Shown here one piece after another: positions 56,837-64,000 of a stretch of DNA of 64,000 nucleotides. Made by a program: the position numbers and the translations under genes. The notes beneath the pieces were generated by a model. It was not told the origin of the DNA, did not search any database, and saw nothing but the letters and a program-made list of their open reading frames with translations. How positions within the stretch are numbered: the first letter of the stretch is position 1; each line of letters opens with the position of its first letter. This DNA comes from Adiantum capillus-veneris. Taxonomy: Eukaryota; Streptophyta; Polypodiopsida; Polypodiales; Pteridaceae. The stretch covers positions 32,716,446 to 32,780,445 of the forward strand of contig CM043969.1 of assembly GCA_014529385.2 (NCBI GenBank), read 5' to 3'.

Positions 56837-57393
56837 TCAAGTAAAGTTATAGTCAGCAAACAACTCTTCTCCTGCTTCAACTTGACAAATAGTCTCAATG
56901 CATACATGGCCATATTCTTCTGACTTGATGTGTGAAGAGGTGCATTTATGCCAAGGTGGAAAATTTGGATCAAATGTATAGCGTACGTTGGGACAGACAT
57001 TTGTACTGTGAGAACTATTTATATAGCCCAACACGTTTCCTTCTTCTACACAACCAATAATGTATGATTGATCTTCCTCTTCTTCTATGTTTGGATCCTC
57101 TAGATGAGAATATTTATAAGCTCTTGGAAATATTTTGCATATCTTTTTCCAGTCTTGAAATCTATACTTATGCCCTCCATAGTTTAGAATAGTCAAACCA
57201 CTTTCCAGGGTAGTATGCACAAATAGCCCATAACCAGCTCCTTCAATACATGAAAGTCACACTTCAAAATCCACACCGTTAATATGGAAAATTACATCTT
57301 TGGGAATAGGAAAAGTTGGTGTCCCAAAAGGATCTTCATGCCAATCATAGTGTGAAATACATCTAGTTTTTATATCACTTAACTCCTTTGTGT
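56837..57393 (-). pseudogene. SET-domain exon with an in-frame TGA
   Basis: SET domains methylate lysines of histones and other proteins. A splice acceptor (TTTTCTTCTTTTTGCAG) ends at 57394. The frame then reads DTKELSDIKTRCISHYDWHE, DPFGTPTFPIPKDVIFHING and VDFEV before a TGA at 57257-57259. It resumes as LSCIEGAGYGLFVHTTLESG, then TILNYGG, the SET start (GxGxG-like and YGG). Later INSSHSTNVCPNV matches the N-H-S-x-x-P-N region with Asn-His changed to Ser-His, and EAGEELFADYNF is the terminal G-E-E-L-x-x-D-Y motif. A CGA-to-TGA transition would explain the stop. No pre-SET or post-SET cysteines are seen. It lies upstream of the HAD exons on the same strand; whether they form one gene is unknown. 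Confidence 0.72.
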
Positions 57394-57479
57394 CTGCAAA
57401 AAGAAGAAAATATTATGCATAAAATAATGACAATATCAAAGAAAGATATCATTATTTTATAGTCCAATAGGTCCATTTT

Positions 57480-59500
57480 ATGGAAGACTTAGAGTGCCTC
57501 TTTCATGGTGCCTCCAAGGTTTCCAAAAAATAAAATCATTGGAAAAAAAAGGCCACTGTGTCTCCAATCTATTGCCCATTTGAAGCATAGAGAGAACCAA
57601 GGTCCACCACTTGTCCAAGCTAGACATGGAGCATTGACACAAGATCCAACACTTATCCAAGAACCCTATAGTATATGTGGTAACATGGGATGCATTGATG
57701 CAACAAAAGTAGTCTAGCCTCTTCATCCATCTTTTCTTTCTTGTAGCCTAGAGGGATTAGTTTCAAGGTCTATCACTAGTCAAAAACTACACATAGAACA
57801 TTGATACAAGGTTCCACCACATGTGAAACCTATCATCTCTAGTAGCATGGATGGTTTGATATCAAGGTTCATCGCGTGTCCTACCTATACTCTATTGTAG
57901 CATATAGATTCTGGTTTGGTGGTACTACACTTGTCCAAACTTGGCTTGTTGTTGATATCTGGAGGTAATCAAGGGTCCTCCACTTGTCCAAGTTAGGCAT
58001 ATAAAACAATTGCAAGGTCCACCATGTGTACAACATATGATTGATTATAGCATGCATGGTCTTATTTCATGGGCAACCATCTTCTCTCCAACATGTGTCC
58101 AACCTCGGCTCCATTGAAGCATGGAGAGAAGCAAGGTCCACCACTTATCAAAGCTATTATTTTCTCCCAGTGCTTTCAAAACCCATAATACGTTGTACAT
58201 GGGGGGGGGGGGGGATTCTTGTTTCAAGGTCCACCACTTGGCTAAGATTGGATCCATTGAAACATAAAGAGAAGCAAGCTCTACCATTTGTCCAAGCTAG
58301 GAGCCATTGAAACATGAAAACCCCATAATATGTTGTATACGGGGGGTGTTTTTCAAGGTCTACCACTTGTCTAAGCTATGGTCCATTGGAACATGGAGAG
58401 AAGCAAAGCTCCACCACTTTTCTAAGCTAGGATCCATTGAAACATGGAGAGAAGCAAGCTCCATTGTTTTTCTAAGGTAGGCTCCATTGGAACATGGAGA
58501 AAACAAGCTCCACCACTTGCCTATTATTGCATAGAGATGGTTTGAAGGTCCACCACTTGTCCAACCTTGCCTTCATGTATGGAGATAATCAAGAGTGCAA
58601 TGCTTCTCTAAGCTAGGGACATAAAAGAGTTTCAAGGTCCACTACATATATGATCTATGATGGGTTGTAGCATGGGAGGTTTCATTTTAAGGTTGACCAC
58701 TTCTCCAGCTCCGCTTGTCCAACCTCAGATCCATTGAAGAATGGAGAATAAAGGTGTACCAACTCTCCAAAATAGGCAAGACAATCTCTATAAAACCCAT
58801 GAATTGTTAATATATGCTATGCTGTGGAGTTTTGTTTGAAGTTCCACTCCTTATCCAAGCTACAATCCATTGAAGCATGGAACTAAGTAAGATATATCTC
58901 TAGTCCAAGATAGGATCCATTGAAACATAGAGAGAATCAAGGTCCACCACTTGTCTAAGCTATGCATGGGTAATTGATATAAGGACCACTACGTTTTCAC
59001 CTATACTATGCTCTATCATGGATGGTTTCATATCCCACCAATTTTCCAACCTATTTAGTAGGTTGTATTATGGGGGTTTGGTTTCAAGGTACTTCACTTG
59101 TCTAAGGTGGGTTCCATTGAACCATGGAGAGAAACTATGTCTACCACTTGTCCGAAATATGCTCCTTTAAAACATAAAAACAAGGTCCACCACTTGTCCA
59201 AGCTAAAGTTTCTCTCCATTGAAGCATGGAGAGAAACAAGGTCTACCACCTGTCCAAAATATGCTCCATTGAAACATAAAAGCAAGGTCCACCACTTGTC
59301 CAAGCTAATATAACAAATGGGTGTTGGTTACAAGGTGTACCACACTTGACTAAACTAGTCTTCATGCAAGGTCTACCACATGTCCAAGCTATATGAGCTT
59401 GTTTTGAAGGTCTACCACACCTCTTGAAATTAGGATCCATGTAAGGTCCACCTTTTGTCAAGCTATGCATTTAATGAGTACTAAAACTAAGTAAATTGCA
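57480..59500. repeat. Minisatellite array, block 3 (reverse orientation)
   Basis: The same family as blocks 1 and 2, but read on the other strand: GGTCCACCACTTGTCCAAGC, CTCCATTGAAACATGGAGAG and ACATGTTGTA..GGGGG words recur from about 57590 to 59470. At 59150-59300 an approximately 130-bp segment is duplicated (GTCTACCAC..TGTCC.AAATATGCTCC). The block is less regular than block 2. Confidence 0.9.
58201..58214 (+). repeat. G14 homopolymer
   Basis: A run of 14 G inside a minisatellite unit, at a position where other units have GGGGG or CCCCC. It may form a quadruplex. Confidence 0.95.
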
Positions 59501-59597
59501 GTACTTAAATACCTTTCCAAGCTCATTAAGATTTTGGTCTCTAAGGTCGGCCACCACCACATGTCTAATCTATGCTCTAATTGATTACTTATGCTAG

Positions 59598-61983
59598 TGA
59601 TAGCCGTTTTTTCGGCTCTTTGTAATTGCCACAGTGAGTTACCTCACCCTACCAAAATCACCCAAACACTGTGGCTATCCCTACCATTTCACTGTACATA
59701 GGCGTGCGTGAGTCACGGGACTTTTCCCATATCTTCTTAAAAACCCTCAGCTAGCTAGTCACTAGGCTAGGTGAGCCAAAAAAAATAAAAAAAATAAAAA
59801 AAATAAAAGTATATTATGGCCTCTTTGTGTGTAAATATTTCATTGTATATATGGCCTAAATATAGGGATTTTTAATAATTATTTTGGTATTTTATTTAAA
59901 TATTTCTACTTAGGTATGTGTTTTATTAAACCTATGTACACCTTCTTTCATCCTCTTACACCAAATTATATATATATATATATATATATTATTATTTTTT
60001 TTGCCAATATGTACATACTCTAACCTCATATTTTTCCTTTATACAAATCACTCCCACATTTTCACCCTCACCCTCGTGAAAAAAAAAATTGATTTCTACT
60101 CATTGGTTACTTTTATTATATTATTTACTTGCATACCTTTTCCTCTTTCACCCAAAATAATTCAAGGAGGGACCATATCATATGATTCCAATATCTTTCC
60201 ATATCGATAACTCCTCCATATTTTTATTATTATTTTTACTCATTATTCTAACACCATGTGCTCATTGAGCTAAAGTCCATGAATAGTCCATACACTAGTC
60301 CCACCATGTATATATTTCTTATTTCACCAATAATCCTCCTCCATGCATGGGTCAAGGGAAACTTGAATGCTTTGTATTATAATATGACAAAGGAGGGGCT
60401 CACTCTTGGATGCATTGTACAAATTCAACAAAGGAGGGGACCACTAAAAGACTTTTGCAGGCATAAAAAACAGGCTTTTTGGTGAGAATTTTGGCACCTA
60501 TCTCCACTCCAAATTTGGAGCGGTGGTCAAAAGAGAAAATGTAGCCCACGCTCTGAATAATCACCCCAAATTTTTTCATGATTTTTGGAGCTACCAGCTG
60601 TGAGCTATGATTTTTTTAGTGGACCCCAGTTTTCCCATGCTATGCAGCCACACTCTCTCTTCCACTTTATCATTTTCCTCTTTCACACACACTTCTCCAC
60701 TCATCATCCCCATCTCTCTCACCACTCCTCTCTGCACACTACTCACCTTCTCCTCAACCTTGAAGAATAAGAGAAACCATGGTGAATTCATACCTCCCAC
60801 ACACAATTCCATTCCAAAATTGACCACCTAGTCTCATTTTTCCTCCTCCAAATTACCCATATCTATCAAAAAACCACAAAATTCAGCCTCTTCTCTTAAA
60901 AGATAGCATCATGGTGGTTGATTACTCAGCTTCAATTACCTTGTCTCTCAAGGAAGGTCAAGAGTGGAGAAAAAATGTACCGTCAAAGCTAGTGGACCGT
61001 CAACAAGCGTCAAAATTGGCCCTACTCAAGACACTTGGAGCATCAACCTTGTAAGAAATCCACCTTTTCTTACCTCTTAAGAGTTTTTCTTCATTATTTG
61101 TATCCTACATGGATACTCCCATTGTAAATATTCAATTCCATTTGTAAATTAATACTAACTCTACTAACACTAACCCACTATGAAAAGTCCTATCACCTCC
61201 ATTTCTCTCCTCTCTCTTTCCCCACCAACTTCTTGATAATTCCAAGCAAAAGAAATTAGATAAATTGCTGAAAATCTAACTCAACCATGGTTAGAGGAGT
61301 AACCCTAGCCTTCAAAATTTCTATAAAAGGAGGGTGTAGCTAGCATAAAAGGGGGAAGCCATAAGCAAGAGCACTATGCTATAGCTTGAGAAGCCAAGCT
61401 CAACCTCTCTAGAAGGAGCTCTTGAGTGGAAGCTCATTGTCTTATGCATGTGCATGTGTTGTAATAGGGGATTAGCAAGGGAAATCTATGCCATTGTAAG
61501 AGAGAGAGTGATCATTCAATTGAGAGTAGGAAATCTATCATTTCTCCTACTAGTGTAAGCCCAATATTCGCTGAATCAAGAAGGGTGGATTTGGACTAAT
61601 CTTGGATATTTTGTCTCCTTTCCAACGTGAAGTAATGGACAACAATGATGCGTAAGTGTCTTGGTTTTTTTTTAAGTTCTTCATAGCTTGTCTCGGGTGT
61701 TGTCATCAATCTAGCCATAAATCCCACATACTGTAAGAGGGCGACAGGGTGGAGAGGACTCCCCTGGCCTTAAGACAATGATTGGGGTGGCTTTTCTAGT
61801 GATGTGTTGTGGTGAATTTACGCAAGCTATGTTGAACAAGTACTAATCTCACTTTGATTTGTCATGACAGATTTGTAAGAAGGTATTAATGCAACAAGTA
61901 CCCCTCCCCCTTTCTCTCTCTTTCTTAAATATATAGTTGTGTTTGCTTGATCATTGCCGATACGTTTCAAAGCAGCCCGAGCA

Positions 61984-62021
<38 letters not shown>

Positions 62022-62270
62022 TTTTAGTGTGTGAGAGTATTCCATTGGTGTTAGGGTTAGTGTAAATTCCTTGCTTGTTTGTGGGTTGCTCTAACGATTC
62101 TCCTCTTTTGCGTCCTAGTTCGCTCTTAAACTAGGTGGTGCCCCTTGTGTAGTTGGGATTTGGCGGTGGGTTTGTTGTTTTGGTTTGTGTTGTGTTGTGC
62201 CCCAGCCCCATTGAGCAGCACGGGAGCCTTGAAGGGTGTCTAGAGGCCACTCTTCTTGTTGCCCGCCTCA
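59598..62270 (+). mobile_element. 5' LTR (2.67 kb) of a long-LTR gypsy-type element
   Basis: Starts TGATAGCCG and ends GCCCGCCTCA, with TG...CA ends. Both ends match the solo LTR at 21499-24118 (reverse strand). It contains a TATA box, a (TA)n tract at about 59967-59990 and a (TC)n tract at about 61987-62019. A primer site and coding region follow, so this is a real 5' LTR and the element continues past the window. Short ORFs inside it (for example near 60600) are low-complexity shadows. The middle of this LTR differs from the solo copy. Confidence 0.92.
61322..61330 (+). promoter_or_regulatory. TATA box of the long LTR
   Basis: TATAAAAGG, in a position comparable to the CTATAAATAG of the solo LTR. 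It probably drives the element's genomic RNA. Confidence 0.55.
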
Positions 62271-62273
62271 ATT

Positions 62274-62293
62274 TTGGTGCCCCCACTGAGGAC
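62274..62293 (+). other. Primer-binding site of the long-LTR element
   Basis: TGGTGCCCCCACTGAGGACG, three bases after the LTR end. It resembles the tRNA-Arg type site of Ogre-like elements (TGGCGACTCCGCTGGGGA, as I recall it) with about five mismatches. The tRNA is therefore uncertain, but the location and TGG start are right. Confidence 0.55.
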
Positions 62294-62824
62294 GGCTTGT
62301 GTATTTTTGTGTAGAATCAACCTTTAGCATAGTCAAGTAGTTTGCATGAATCACGAAGCTTTGTATGATCCCTTCATTCCCATTGCAAGGCAAAAGGTAC
62401 ACATAATTGTTAGTACTAAGTTGCAATTTCAACGTGTCATTCGTAGAATTTTAGGTCCTCTTAGGTTGGCCGAGATAAACGCTTAAGTAAATCCTTTTAT
62501 TTTGCCTCTCATTAGGTACGACCTTAGTTTGGACGTCTATATTTTTGTTTTGTTTTAAGCATTAGGACATGCATAGGCCATGGATAATGGCCCAGGAATA
62601 GAGGTTTTTCCCTTTCATTTTACTCCACACATTAGAATAAACGTTGCAATTAGTAGAAAGATCCATTTTCAACAACGAATGGTGTTCATGTTTGGTGCCC
62701 AAAGAGCAGGAGAAATTCTTGCATCACCAAACCCTGTCATTATATCTCTCATCAACTACCACACTTCTTTTGATGTACATGTGTTCATTTTATTTTAAAA
62801 TGAAGTGCAGCCCGGCAAAGTAGT
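62294..62824 (+). other. Leader of the long-LTR element
   Basis: A 72-codon frame begins at an ATG at 62580 (MDNGPGIEVFPFHFTPHIRI) and ends at 62798 (FDVHVFILF). It has no recognised domain and could be a leader peptide or first exon. The rest is non-coding. Confidence 0.35.
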
Positions 62825-63375
62825 GTGTATGTTTGTTTTTTCTTTGTCCAAGTTGTTACAAGAAACAAAAAAACGATCATTTGTTCTAACTGGGAATGTG
62901 TGTGCAGTGAAAGTTCAATCCTTAGAGATCTAGCTCTATTACCAATTGAGTTGCAGGAGCAAGTAGTAAGGCGTCTCCCTCATAACAAGAGGGTGGTGAA
63001 GTTAAGACGGAAGGTCCTACGCGTTGATTCCATTTTCCTCTTGTTGTTGGGCACTAAGGAAGACCGCACATTCATCCAACTAGTGTGTGCCCTAAGATTG
63101 GTAAATAGAGTGAAATTTGGCGTTTGGCGAGTGCATTTCACCATTGAGGAAGACTCTTCAGGAAACTTGCGGCCAAAGTTCATGCTTCATAGACTCACAT
63201 TTGGTGAATTTTTCCCTCATTTGCATCTTATTAATAGTCTTCCTTTCGCTTTCAACAAAGGAGATAGGGAGCTATTCAGAGCTTGTCTTAATAAAGAGAG
63301 CATAGAGAAGATTGCAAATTTGTATAAATTCTCATCCTTCTCTACTTTCTATGACACTTTGTTCATAGAGACATT
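62825..63375 (+). CDS. Element ORF upstream of gag: unknown domain, first copy
   Basis: I do not recognise this protein. The frame opens with GTG at 62825, so the true start is unclear; a splice-acceptor-like TGTGTGTGCAG ends at about 62908. From about 62927 it reads LALLPIELQEQVVRRLPH, then a hydrophobic stretch, RTFIQLVCALRLVNRVKFGV, and HRLTFGEFFPHLHLINSLPF. The stop at 63377-63379 is followed by a second frame encoding a clear paralogous copy of the same ~140-residue domain. A GT at 63376 and an AG at 63432-63433 would define a 58-nt intron whose removal keeps the frame. Extra ORFs between primer site and gag are known in Ogre-like elements. A faint F-box look of the opening helix is not convincing. 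Confidence 0.6.
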
Positions 63376-63433
63376 GTAAATCTCTTTATGCTTTTGAATG
63401 ATTTAACCATAATCCTAAGGAGTTTTTGTCCAG

Positions 63434-63884
63434 GAATTTTGTAGCACAAGTGGAGTCTTTAAATCTTGCAAACTTGATTGGACTTGATGAGGATGTTCTT
63501 TATGAAATTGTGAGAAGGTTGCCTCACTCCAACTGTGTGGAACTCGAAGGAAAGGAGCTCCTAGTCAATTGCTACTTTCTCACGGCCTTCGACGAGCATG
63601 AAGATCTAGTTTTTATACAAACCGCTTGTGCATTGGGAATTGTAGAGCAAGTGCAATTTATCACTTGGGACGTGGTTGCTCTTTTGGATCCAGAAAAGGA
63701 AGTTCTAGAGATTTCTGTTTATCGCCTTAGCTTTGAAGAATTTCAACCCTTCTTAGAGCTCATCAATAGTCTACCCTTTTGTTTTGATCAAACAAATCGA
63801 GACCTTATTGAAGCTTGGATAGCTGAAGAAGAAAACCTAGAGTGGTATTTTCTCACTTCTTCATTTGCAGGCGAGTGGTTCTAG
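63434..63884 (+). CDS. Element ORF upstream of gag: unknown domain, second copy
   Basis: The frame (opening TTG at 63426) reads LDEDVLYEIVRRLPHSN, DLVFIQTACALGIVEQVQFI, TWDVVALLDPEKEVLEISV, YRLSFEEFQPFLELINSLPF and an acidic end IAEEENLEWYF. It aligns with the upstream copy over its length: VRRLPH, FIQ..CAL..V..V.F..W, RL.F.EF.P.L.LINSLPF.F and the R.L..A....E end are shared. A TTTTTGTCCAG acceptor precedes it. It ends at 63884, 49 bases before the ATG of gag. No stops or frameshifts interrupt either copy, unlike all other retroelement genes here, which suggests a young insertion. Confidence 0.6.
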
Positions 63885-63933
63885 ATCTCTATTGTATCCC
63901 TTATTGTAACTCGTGTTGTAATCTTTCATAATA

Positions 63934-64000
63934 ATGGAGAGCCAACGCCAAATGTCTGGATATCCTCTTTTCTTTGGAGAGCCTGGAGAGGATGCAGAAT
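63934..64000 (+). CDS. Start of gag (partial, runs off the window)
   Basis: An ATG at 63934 opens MESQRQMSGYPLFFGEPGED and continues AE to the edge. A short basic leader followed by P-x-F-x-G-x-x-x-E-D-A is the usual opening of a plant gypsy gag capsid region. Its position, directly after the two unknown-domain ORFs, shows that those ORFs precede gag in the element. Confidence 0.6.
   Translation, partial: MESQRQMSGYPLFFGEPGEDAE

Noticed and set aside
62927-63010. F-box resemblance of LPIELQEQVVRRLP in the pre-gag ORF
   Set aside because: Only the first helix pattern fits; the rest of the F-box is absent and the second copy (LDEDVLYEIVRRLP) lacks the Pro. Not enough to name the family.

Overview
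The window looks like nuclear DNA from a land plant with a large, repeat-rich genome. It holds nested Ty3/gypsy LTR retrotransposons of several lineages, PPR-like gene fragments, plant-type FCP1-like HAD and SET-domain exons with recognisable splice acceptors, long microsatellites and a large minisatellite array. Nothing bacterial, organellar or CRISPR-like is present. The species, or even the plant division, cannot be named from this sequence. Almost every coding region is a transposon remnant with stops and frameshifts. Several open frames used as evidence begin at non-ATG codons, so starts are given only where a real ATG or splice acceptor is visible.

Layout. 1-2240: AT-rich repeats, a foldback (MITE-like) element, a 50-bp minisatellite in microsatellites, a CACTA-type terminus and a degenerate 65-75 bp repeat. 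2241-3300: broken chromovirus integrase with GPY/F and chromodomain remnants. 3248-17716: two tandem units of 7.5 and 7.0 kb, each with the same degenerate gag/protease-like module, a ~780-bp LTR with PPT and TATA box, and a tRNA-Asp-like primer site. 16582-26820: a Tat/Athila-like gag-pro-RT-RNase H region. It is interrupted in the protease by a 2.6-kb solo LTR (21499-24118) with a 4-bp target duplication. 26827-29058: two minisatellites, then an LTR with an initiator-Met primer site and a gag fragment. 29059-38124: a gypsy element with both LTRs (1.83 kb). 39485-46462 (minus strand): a chimera of a related element's LTR and gag leader fused to a chromovirus gag-pro-RT-RH-IN fragment. All three LTRs of that family carry PPR-like fragments. 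46890-59500: a complex minisatellite array (core TTGGACAAGTGGTGGACC) around three host-type gene pieces on the minus strand: a SET-domain exon and two FCP1-like HAD phosphatase exons. 59598-64000: a full 2.67-kb LTR of the solo-LTR family, its primer site, two ORFs encoding a duplicated unknown domain of about 140 residues, and the start of gag at the window edge.

How the parts relate. The retroelements do not cooperate; they are successive insertions and recombinations. The order can be partly read. The Tat-like element is older than the solo LTR inside it. The 29059 element landed in the gag of the Met-primed element. The tandem LTR units look like products of LTR-LTR recombination followed by internal deletions with short microhomology. 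The most novel-looking items are the duplicated-domain ORF pair upstream of gag in the long-LTR element, and the PPR fragments carried inside LTRs.
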